A stretch of 5,848 bases of DNA from positions 1 to 5,848 of the forward strand of contig DASCMO010000086.1 of the NCBI GenBank assembly GCA_036010965.1. Direction: 5' to 3'. Below, one piece after another: positions 1 to 5,691 of this stretch. Below the pieces are notes generated by a model. That model saw only the letters and a list, made by a program, of their open reading frames with translations, had not been told where the DNA came from and made no database searches. Within the stretch, counting starts at the first letter, position 1, and every line of letters starts with the position of its first letter. Position numbers and translations under genes: made by a program. The DNA is from GCA-2686265 sp036010965 (GTDB lineage Bacteria; Planctomycetota; UBA1135; GCA-002686595).

Positions 1-590
1 CGGCCGGGATGCTCACCTACGTCAACTGCCTCTTCGCTCGCAACACGGCCGGCAGCTCCGGCGGCGCGGTGCACCTGAGCGGGTCGAACTTCTTCTCGGG
101 CGTGGGCACGTGGAGCAACTGCACCCTCGTCGACAACCAGGCCGGCGCCACCGGCGGCGCCTTCCACATCAACACCAACGCCACCAACGAGGGCCGCGCC
201 GACCTGTTCAACACGATCGTCTGGGGAAACCACGCCGCACGGGGCGCGCAGATCCACGGCCAGGGGCAGGTCGTGCTGTACTGCGACGTGCAGGGCGGCT
301 ACGCCGGAATGGGGAACATCGACGCCGACCCGCTCTTCCGCGGCGTGAGCGGCGCCGAGTACGAGCCGGGGCCCGGGTCGCCGGTGAACGACGCGGGGGA
401 CAACGCAGCGATCGCGGCCGACGAGCTCGACCTCGACGGGGACGGCGTGCTGAACGAGCCGACGCCCTTCGACCTCAATGACGAGGCGCGCCGCATGGGC
501 GAGCCCCTCGCCCCGGACACGGGAGCCGGAACGGCGCCGATGGTCGACATGGGCGCCTTCGAGCAGCGCGTTTTCCGGCGGCCGAACTGA
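1..590 (+). CDS. Secreted beta-helix protein, C-terminal part (5' end outside window)
   Basis: The reading frame is already open at base 3 and ends at TGA 588-590, giving 195 visible residues. The ATG at base 9 is probably internal, because the residues around it align with residues about 259-264 of the complete paralogue at 4206-5564, so more than half of the protein lies upstream. Visible parts are two Pmp-like repeats of the type C-x-F/L-x-x-N followed by GGA-V/F (NCLFARN...GGAVH and NCTLVDN...GGAFH). Next come the FNTIVWGN and YCDVQGGY strands, the NIDADPLF turn, and an Asp-rich loop (DLDGDG). The end, R-R followed by VDMGAFE, resembles the choice-of-anchor Q domain. The family is exported and forms a right-handed parallel beta-helix; no catalytic residues are evident. 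It ends a few residues after GAFE with no transmembrane, LPXTG or PEP-CTERM tail, so its mode of surface retention is unknown. It converges on the kinase gene with a 38-bp gap. Function is unknown beyond a likely extracellular or cell-surface role. Confidence 0.85.
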   Translation, partial: AGMLTYVNCLFARNTAGSSGGAVHLSGSNFFSGVGTWSNCTLVDNQAGATGGAFHINTNATNEGRADLFNTIVWGNHAARGAQIHGQGQVVLYCDVQGGYAGMGNIDADPLFRGVSGAEYEPGPGSPVNDAGDNAAIAADELDLDGDGVLNEPTPFDLNDEARRMGEPLAPDTGAGTAPMVDMGAFEQRVFRRPN

Positions 591-591
591 C

Positions 592-605
592 GCGCGCCGG
601 CGCGC
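592..605. other. 14-bp perfect palindrome in the convergent gap
   Basis: GCGCGCCGGCGCGC reads the same on both strands and lies in the 38-bp gap between the stop codons of the beta-helix gene (+) and the kinase gene (-). It could help stop transcription from both sides, but it has no loop and neither side has a T-tract. A run of alternating G and C also arises easily by chance at this base composition. A role is not established. Confidence 0.3.
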
Positions 606-628
606 TCACGCCCACGGTTGCGCCGGTG

Positions 629-3490
629 TCACTCTCCGTCGCCGCGCGCTTCCACGAGGATGCGCGCGCTCTCCTCGGTGAGAGGGTCATCGGGACGCTC
701 GCGCTCGAGGACCACCAGAGCCTCGCGCAGCAGCGCCAGGCCGCCGGCGGCGTCCCCGAGCGAGCGCAGGCACAGTCCCAGGCGCGCCTTGTCGAAGGCT
801 GCCTCCACCGCGGGCAGGTTCCAAGCCTCCGCGCCCTCGACCAGGGAGCGTTGGAGCTCGGCCGCGCGCTTGTGGGCTCCGGCGGCGCCGTGGGTGCGCG
901 CCAGCCCGCGCAGGGCGCTGACCGTGTCGACGTGCCCCGCCGGCAGGCCGCAAGCCTCGGCCATCTCGCGGCTGCGGGCGAAGACCGCGAGAGCGCTCTC
1001 GAGCTCCCCGAGGGAGCGGTGCAGGCCGCCGAGGTTGTTCAGCACCAAGACGATGATCGGGTGGCCGCCGGGATGGTTGCTCTGCAGGACCTCGATGGCC
1101 TCCTCGTAGCAGCGCGCCGCGAGGCGCTCGTCCCCGCGAAGGCGCGCGTTGCCAGCCCGCCCGTTGAGGGCGTGGGCGGCGTTGCGGTGATGGGGCCCCA
1201 GGGTGCGCACGGTGATGGCGTGGGCCTGCCGGAACAGCTCGTCCGCGCGGCCGAAGTCGGCGTCTTCCCCGGACGCGCGCGCCAGGTAGGACAGACAGCT
1301 CCCGCGGTCGGCGAGGACTCCGGCGAGGGCGGGATGGTCGGCGCCGAAGCGCTCTTCTAGGATCGCGAGGGCCTCGCCGAGCAGACGGTCCGCCTCGACG
1401 TAGTCGCCGCGGATCGACTGGATGCCGGCCAGGGTGCTCCAGGCCTCGGCGACCGTCTCGTGGTGGGCGGCGCCCGCGCCGCGGAAGATCGCGATCGCCT
1501 CCTCGAGGAGCGCCTCGGCCTCCTCGGTCCTGCGCTCGCCGTGCACGAGGATCCCGGCCAGGTCCGCCAGGCTCTGGGCCACGTCCGGATGGCGCTCGCC
1601 GAGCAGGGCGCGGCGCGTCTCGAGGCCACGGCGCACCTCCTCCTCGCCGCGCGGGAAGTCGCCCTGGATGGTCAGCGCCAGGCCGAGCTCGCGATGGGCT
1701 CTGGCTGTGTCGAGGTGGTCCTCGCCGAAGCGCTCGCGCGCCTCGGCGAGCAGGGCGGACAGCTCGGCCACGGACTCGTCACCGCGCCCCATGCGGCGCA
1801 GGACGCCGGCGCGCTCCAGGCGCGAGTTCCACAGCTCGCGCGCGTCAGGCTCGAGAACGGCGGCCTGCCTGGCGATGCGCTCGGTGCAGCCCGCGAGGGC
1901 CTCCTCGAGCCGGCCGCGGGTGATCAAGAGGCGGATCCACTGGGCGTCGCGCTCGTCCTCGTAGAAGCCGGCGCCGCGCAGGCTCTCCAGCACGCCCTCG
2001 GCCTCGGCGTAGAGGTTCTGGTGGGCGAGGGCGCGGGCCAGCTTGACGCGCACCGCCACGGCGCGCTCGGGATCGGGATCCTCCATAGCCGCCAGCAAGG
2101 CCTCGGCGCGCCGCAGGTTTTCGCCGGCGGCGGTGAAGTTCCCCAGACCCGTCTGCAGGTCGCCGACCACCGCCCGCAGCTCGGCCTCGGTCTGCGGGTC
2201 GTCGGCGAAGCGCTCGCCGATGGACCCGCCTGCGTCCGAGAGCACCTCGTCGAGCTGTGGCCGATAGCCGCGCACAGCGGGGTCCATGCCTGAGAAGAGG
2301 TCGCGCGTGACGAAGCGCAGCACCTGGCGCACGCGCGTCTCCGATGCCTCGGCCTCTCCCCGCGAGCGCTCCGCCTGCGCCGTGCGCTCGCGCAGGGCGA
2401 CCCCTTGGAGCTGGGACGCGACGCCGAGGATCGCCAGGGAGGCGAGCAGGGCGGCCCCGAGGGAGGAAGCCAGGCGGTTGCGCCCCACGAGCTTGCGCAG
2501 CGTGTACCACGCGCTCGGCGGATGGGCCGTGATCGGGCGCTCCTCGAGGAGGTTCGAGAGGTCGGCGCGCAGGGCGTCCACCGAGGGATAGCGCAGGTCG
2601 AGGTCCTTCGCGATCGCGCTCGAGACGACCGTGTCCAGCTCCAGGGAGAGCTCCGGTCGATGGACCGAGGGCGGCCGCGGCTGGCGGGTCTCGAGGGTGT
2701 GCAGGACGTCCGCGAAGCTCGTGCCGAAGTCGTATGGCGCCCGGCCGGCCAGCATCTCGTAGAGGACCATGCCGAGGGCGTAGACGTCGCCGCGCACATC
2801 GGCCGCGAGGGCGCCCTTCAGCAGCTGCTCGGGCGGCGCGTAGGTCGGTGACCCCATGAACTCGTCGGTGCGGGTCAGGGCGCCGGTCGCCGAGCCCTCC
2901 TCCAGCTCCAACTTGGCGACGCCGAAGTCGAGCACGTGCGGGCGGTCCTCGGCGTCGACGAGGATGTTGGAGGGCTTGAGGTCGCGGTGGATGACGCCCT
3001 TCTGATGGGCGTGGTGCACGGCGTCGGCGATGCGCACCATGAGGCGCAGGGTCTCCCGCACCGCGCGCGGCTCCGCCCCCTCCGCTCGGGCCCAGCGCAC
3101 GGGCGTGACGCCGTCGATCCACTCCATGGCGAGCACGGGCTGCCCGTCGACGTTCTCGACGCCGAGCAGGGTGACGATCCCCGGGTGGTGCAGGCGGGCG
3201 GTGATCTCCATCTCGCGCTCGAAGCGCTGTCGGCCGCGCTCGCTGGCAAAGCGGCCGGCGATCATGCGCTTGAGGGCGATGACGCGACCGGTCCCGGGCT
3301 GCTCGGCGCGGAAGACCACGCCCTGCCCGCCGCGGGCGATCTCGTCGAGGATCTTGTAGGGGCCGATGGCGCCCAACGGGCCGCAGCGCATGGAATCGCG
3401 CACGCAGGCCAGCCACTCCTCTTCCGCGAGGTCGAAGCCGAAGCCGTCGAGGCCGGCGCGGTCGGGACGCTCACTCGCCGGGGGCGTCAT
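629..3490 (-). CDS. Ser/Thr protein kinase with membrane segment and C-terminal TPR array
   Basis: A 953-aa Hanks-type (PknB-like) kinase that phosphorylates Ser/Thr on proteins. The kinase domain spans about residues 43-315, and all key elements are visible: Gly-rich loop RGGQGVVF (53-60), ATP-anchoring Lys74 (IALK), alpha-C Glu93, catalytic HRDLKPSN (168-175, Asp170), Mg-binding DFG (188-190), activation-segment Thr/Ser at 206, 208 and 214, PPEQ in place of APEQ (219-222), Asp235 and Arg300. It should therefore be active. A basic stretch (RKLVGRNR) leads into one hydrophobic segment at about 340-360, then a charged, probably coiled-coil stretch (366-390). TPRs follow, weak at about 435-590 and clear from about 591 to the end, with a 42-43-residue period marked by His/Pro/Asp turns near 591, 633, 676, 718, 767, 809, 852 and 894. 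The family model puts the kinase in the cytosol and the TPRs across the membrane as sensor or docking surface; this topology is inference. The ATG lies inside the end of the sigma gene with a consensus Shine-Dalgarno 9 nt upstream, so the start is well supported. The partner sigma factor is the obvious candidate substrate. Confidence 0.95.
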   Translation of the reverse strand: MTPPASERPDRAGLDGFGFDLAEEEWLACVRDSMRCGPLGAIGPYKILDEIARGGQGVVFRAEQPGTGRVIALKRMIAGRFASERGRQRFEREMEITARLHHPGIVTLLGVENVDGQPVLAMEWIDGVTPVRWARAEGAEPRAVRETLRLMVRIADAVHHAHQKGVIHRDLKPSNILVDAEDRPHVLDFGVAKLELEEGSATGALTRTDEFMGSPTYAPPEQLLKGALAADVRGDVYALGMVLYEMLAGRAPYDFGTSFADVLHTLETRQPRPPSVHRPELSLELDTVVSSAIAKDLDLRYPSVDALRADLSNLLEERPITAHPPSAWYTLRKLVGRNRLASSLGAALLASLAILGVASQLQGVALRERTAQAERSRGEAEASETRVRQVLRFVTRDLFSGMDPAVRGYRPQLDEVLSDAGGSIGERFADDPQTEAELRAVVGDLQTGLGNFTAAGENLRRAEALLAAMEDPDPERAVAVRVKLARALAHQNLYAEAEGVLESLRGAGFYEDERDAQWIRLLITRGRLEEALAGCTERIARQAAVLEPDARELWNSRLERAGVLRRMGRGDESVAELSALLAEARERFGEDHLDTARAHRELGLALTIQGDFPRGEEEVRRGLETRRALLGERHPDVAQSLADLAGILVHGERRTEEAEALLEEAIAIFRGAGAAHHETVAEAWSTLAGIQSIRGDYVEADRLLGEALAILEERFGADHPALAGVLADRGSCLSYLARASGEDADFGRADELFRQAHAITVRTLGPHHRNAAHALNGRAGNARLRGDERLAARCYEEAIEVLQSNHPGGHPIIVLVLNNLGGLHRSLGELESALAVFARSREMAEACGLPAGHVDTVSALRGLARTHGAAGAHKRAAELQRSLVEGAEAWNLPAVEAAFDKARLGLCLRSLGDAAGGLALLREALVVLERERPDDPLTEESARILVEARGDGE

Positions 3491-4085
3491 CGTCGCCTTC
3501 CTCCTCGGCGATCTGCTCGCTGACGAGCTCCTTGAGGCGCTTGCGGATGCGCTGCTTGACCTTGTGGACGGCCTGGGTGGAGAGCTCGAACTCGGCGGCG
3601 ACCTCCTCGGTCGAAGCCCCCGCGAGCAGGCGCTCGAAGGCCCGCACGCTGCGCTCCTCGAAGGTGCGGCGCACGCTCTCCATGGCCAGTCGATAGTGAT
3701 GCTGCACCCATTCCTGCTCCCAGGCCTCGTCGAGGGGAGCCGACTCCTCGGCGGCCGCGAGGTTCCGTACCTCCGTCTCTAGGGGCACGGCGCGCCCTCT
3801 TGGACGGGCGAGCAGGCGCGAGACCGCGTTGGCGGTCACCCGGCCGAGGTAACCGCGGAACTTCCCGCGCTCTCGGCGGTAGCGGAACCCCCGGCGGAAG
3901 GCCGTGGAGAGGCTCATCATCACGATCTGCCGCGCGTCCTCTGCATCCGCCGCCTGCAGGCCGCGCCGACGGCAGTAGCCGAGGATCAGGCCGCGGTAGA
4001 GGGCCTCGAACTCGAACCAGGCGGCGTCGTCCTCCCCATCCCGCATGCGGCGCAGGAGGGACGGCCTCGTCGGTTGTTCGCCCAT
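3471..4085 (-). CDS. ECF-type RNA polymerase sigma factor (sigma-70 family), kinase-linked
   Basis: A 204-aa protein of usual ECF length. Region 2 (about 18-92) contains AWFEFEALYRGLILGYCRRRGLQ, trimmed here to key parts: W23, F26 and Y30, then the core-binding acidic motif DAED (47-50) followed by Q53, and the FRGYLGRVTANAVSR stretch (76-90) expected for -10 melting and recognition. Region 4 (about 130-190) has a helix-turn-helix (TEEVAAEFELSTQAVHKVKQ, 159-178) for -35 recognition. There is no separate anti-sigma gene next to it. The tail is strongly acidic (EEEGDDD). It is the first gene of a two-gene operon with the kinase, overlapping it by 20 bp. ECF sigma factors tied to Ser/Thr kinases are known as a recurring group in Planctomycetes. 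The ATG at 4085 is the first possible start, since an in-frame TGA lies at 4106-4104. No good Shine-Dalgarno is seen; GAGGG is 15 nt away. Its targets are unknown; the divergent beta-helix gene is a natural candidate. Confidence 0.92.
   Translation of the reverse strand: MGEQPTRPSLLRRMRDGEDDAAWFEFEALYRGLILGYCRRRGLQAADAEDARQIVMMSLSTAFRRGFRYRRERGKFRGYLGRVTANAVSRLLARPRGRAVPLETEVRNLAAAEESAPLDEAWEQEWVQHHYRLAMESVRRTFEERSVRAFERLLAGASTEEVAAEFELSTQAVHKVKQRIRKRLKELVSEQIAEEEGDDDAPGE
3496..3505 (-). promoter_or_regulatory. Ribosome binding site of the kinase gene, inside the sigma gene
   Basis: Read on the minus strand the bases are AGGAGGAAGG, followed by CGACG and then the ATG at 3490-3488. The AGGAGG core (3505-3500) sits 9 nt from the start codon. 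The same bases encode the EEG stretch in the acidic tail of the sigma factor. The position fits translational coupling: ribosomes finishing the sigma factor at 3471 pass over the kinase start. This site settles the kinase start. Confidence 0.8.
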
Positions 4086-4205
4086 CTCAGGCGAGTCTAG
4101 CCCTCATCGGAGGAGATTGCCGCGTCCAAGACGGGATCGAGCTAGCCTAGAGGTCGGTGACGGGGAAGAGGCCCGCCCCACCACCCTCGAACACGGAGAT
4201 CCGTC
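4086..4205. promoter_or_regulatory. Divergent control region between sigma operon and beta-helix gene
   Basis: These 120 bp separate two start codons facing apart, so promoters for both the sigma/kinase operon (-) and the beta-helix gene (+) should lie here. No pair of -35/-10 boxes with proper spacing was convincing on either strand. CTAG-containing words recur (TCTAG at 4096, GCTAGC at 4141, CCTAG at 4146) and could be parts of -10 boxes or operator half-sites, but they are short. The placement is firm; the internal sites are not resolved. Confidence 0.45.
4195..4198 (+). promoter_or_regulatory. Ribosome binding site of the complete beta-helix gene
   Basis: GGAG lies 7 nt before the ATG at 4206, a normal spacing, and supports this start. 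It is part of a small dyad, ACGGA-GA-TCCGT (4193-4204), which could be a protein-binding site or simply chance. Confidence 0.6.
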
Positions 4206-5564
4206 ATGCCGCCCCTGAATCGCTCTTCACGCCTGTTGTCCGTCCTCTCGCTCGTCGCCCTCGCCCCGCTCTGCGGCGCCCAGTCCGTCTGGTTCGTGGA
4301 CGCCTCCGCGCCAGGCGGTGACGGCAAGAGCTGGAGCGAGGCCTTCGTCTCCCTGCAGTCCGCCTTCGATGTCAGCCTCGGAGGCGACCAGGTCTGGGTC
4401 GCCGCCGGCACCTACCGGCCGACCAAGGAGCTCGATCTCGGGCACCCGCGCAGCGCGACCTTCGACTTCACAGAGCGCATCTCGCTCTTCGGCGGCTTCG
4501 CCGGCGGCGAGTCGAGCATCGATGAGCGCGACCCGGCCTTCTTCGAGCGCACGGTCCTCTCCGGCGACATCGGGATGCCCGGTGATCCCAGCGACAACGC
4601 CTACCACGTCCTGCGCATGGGCGCCTTCCCGAGCAACTCCGCCGGCACACCCGAGGTCAGTGGCTTCCGCGTCACCGGGGGCCGGGCGGACGGACAGGGC
4701 GGCGGGCTGTGGATCGGCCTGGACGGCATGGGCTGGTCGCCGGTGCTGATGCTCAGCGACTGCCTCTTCGACGACAACGAGGCGATCGAGGGCGGTGCGA
4801 TCGCCACGGTCGACTTCGGGCTGGTGTACATGAAGCGCTGTCGGATCGAGGGCAACTCCGCCAGCTCCAAGGGCGGCGCGGTCTTCTCCCGCACCGGCTC
4901 CCTGCACGCCGCGAACAGCGTCTTCAGCGACAACGCCTCCGGGGGACGCGGCGGGGCGTTGTGGGCCACGTCGGTCTCGATGGGCAACATCACCTACTCC
5001 AACTGCCTCTTCGCCGGGAACTCCGCCGCCCTCACCGGCGGCGCGATCCACCTGAGCGGCTCGCAGTCCGTTGCGGGCCGCGGCCGCTGGTCCAACTGCA
5101 CCTTCAGCGCCAACCGCGCCGGCACGAAGGGCGGCGCGATCCACGTCAACACGAGCGCTGCCATCCAGGGTCACGCGGAGCTGTTCAACACCATCGTGTG
5201 GGGCAACGACGCGCGCGCCGGTGCGCAGATCAGCGGCCTCGACCAGACGGTGCTCTACTGCGACGTCGAGGGCGGCTACGCGGGAACGGGCAACATCGAC
5301 GCCGATCCTCTCTTTGCTGGCACGCCGGGCGCGGAGTACGAGCCCCGGCCCGGCTCGGCGGTGAACGACGCCGGCGACGGCTCCCTGATCGTCATCGACG
5401 AGCTCGACCTCGACGAGGACGGGATCTGGTACGAGGAGACGCCCGTCGACCTCAACGGCTTCCCGCGCCGCGCGGACGACCACCTCGCACCCGATGCGGG
5501 GACCGAGAAGGCGGCGGTGGACATGGGTGCCTTCGAGCACTCGGTGCTGCAGGACCGGGGCTGA
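4206..5564 (+). CDS. Secreted beta-helix protein with Pmp-like GGA repeats and choice-of-anchor-Q-like end
   Basis: A complete 452-aa exported protein. Residues 1-25 form a Sec signal peptide: basic start (NRSSR), hydrophobic core (LLSVLSLVALA) and a likely signal peptidase I cut after CGA (25). The mature start, FVDASAPGGDGKSW...IWVAAGTY-like (WVAAGTY 64-70, RPT next), is the typical opening of right-handed beta-helix proteins. Residues about 180-315 hold five Pmp-like repeats, C/S-x-F/I-x-x-N then GGA-I/V/L, with GGA at 196, 223, 249, 278 and 309, one coil each of 26-31 residues. After FNTIVWGN (327-334) come YCDVEGGY, NIDADPLF, an EF-hand-like acidic loop (DLDEDG, 401-406) and the closing RR...VDMGAFE (437-444). 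No transmembrane, LPXTG or PEP-CTERM tail follows. No catalytic site is evident, so adhesion or a surface-coat role is more likely than an enzyme, but this is inference. It is divergent from the sigma gene and a close paralogue of the truncated gene at the window start. Confidence 0.9.
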   Translation: MPPLNRSSRLLSVLSLVALAPLCGAQSVWFVDASAPGGDGKSWSEAFVSLQSAFDVSLGGDQVWVAAGTYRPTKELDLGHPRSATFDFTERISLFGGFAGGESSIDERDPAFFERTVLSGDIGMPGDPSDNAYHVLRMGAFPSNSAGTPEVSGFRVTGGRADGQGGGLWIGLDGMGWSPVLMLSDCLFDDNEAIEGGAIATVDFGLVYMKRCRIEGNSASSKGGAVFSRTGSLHAANSVFSDNASGGRGGALWATSVSMGNITYSNCLFAGNSAALTGGAIHLSGSQSVAGRGRWSNCTFSANRAGTKGGAIHVNTSAAIQGHAELFNTIVWGNDARAGAQISGLDQTVLYCDVEGGYAGTGNIDADPLFAGTPGAEYEPRPGSAVNDAGDGSLIVIDELDLDEDGIWYEETPVDLNGFPRRADDHLAPDAGTEKAAVDMGAFEHSVLQDRG

Positions 5565-5589
5565 ACGTCAGGCGCCCCGAGAAGGAGCG

Positions 5590-5607
5590 AGCGGCCGGGG
5601 AGCCGCT
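5590..5607 (+). terminator. Possible stem-loop after the beta-helix gene (weak)
   Basis: AGCGGC and GCCGCT form a 6-bp stem with a 6-nt loop (CGGGGA), starting 26 nt after the stop codon. There is no T-tract. It could contribute to ending or stabilising the beta-helix mRNA, but it is not diagnostic of a terminator. Confidence 0.3.
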
Positions 5608-5614
5608 GGAGGCG

Positions 5615-5647
5615 GCGGGCGGCGCCGGGGTAGGATGGGCCGCCCGC
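5615..5647 (+). terminator. 9-bp perfect inverted repeat, candidate terminator hairpin
   Basis: GCGGGCGGC (5615-5623) is exactly complementary to GCCGCCCGC (5639-5647) across a 15-nt loop, giving an all-G:C stem of 9 bp about 50 nt after the beta-helix stop codon. It is the strongest hairpin seen in the window. No U-rich tail follows, so it does not match a classical intrinsic terminator. It may act as an mRNA 3' end stabiliser or a terminator without a U-tract. Confidence 0.4.
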
Positions 5648-5676
5648 AGCATGCCCCACACCACCACCCGAGACGC

Positions 5677-5691
5677 CGGCCGACTCGGCCG
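5677..5691. repeat. Short dyad, CGGCCGA-C-TCGGCCG
   Basis: Two 7-bp arms are perfect inverted copies around a single central C. As RNA it would form a 6-bp stem with an ACT loop. It may be a protein-binding dyad or part of the transcription stop region after the beta-helix gene. No function can be assigned. Confidence 0.3.

Noticed and set aside
9..11. ATG at base 9 as the true start of the left beta-helix gene
   Set aside because: The aligned residue in the paralogue lies deep inside the protein (about residue 261), the frame is open to the window edge, and no signal peptide follows this ATG.
626..2293. Long open frames on the + strand (626-1360 and 1460-2293) opposite the kinase gene
   Set aside because: They mirror the codon pattern of the kinase in GC-rich DNA, are low in recognisable motifs, and the minus-strand frame encodes a clear kinase/TPR protein over the same bases.
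2936..3523. Open frame on the + strand opposite the kinase start and sigma end
   Set aside because: It is a shadow of the kinase catalytic domain, with no family motif and no ribosome binding site that stands out.
4260..4283. Lipoprotein signal (Cys23 in the signal peptide of the beta-helix protein)
   Set aside because: The residues before Cys23 are A-P-L, which do not fit a lipobox; a signal peptidase I site after Ala25 fits better.
4227..5540. 437-aa open frame on the minus strand opposite the complete beta-helix gene
   Set aside because: Its translation is dominated by Arg, Ala, Val and Gly as expected for an antisense shadow. The + strand has a signal peptide, a ribosome binding site and a paralogue.
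5631..5636. TAGGAT as the -10 box of a promoter
   Set aside because: There is no -35-like box at the right distance (the bases there are GGAGGC) and no gene with a clear start follows, so it is kept only as a remark on the hairpin loop.
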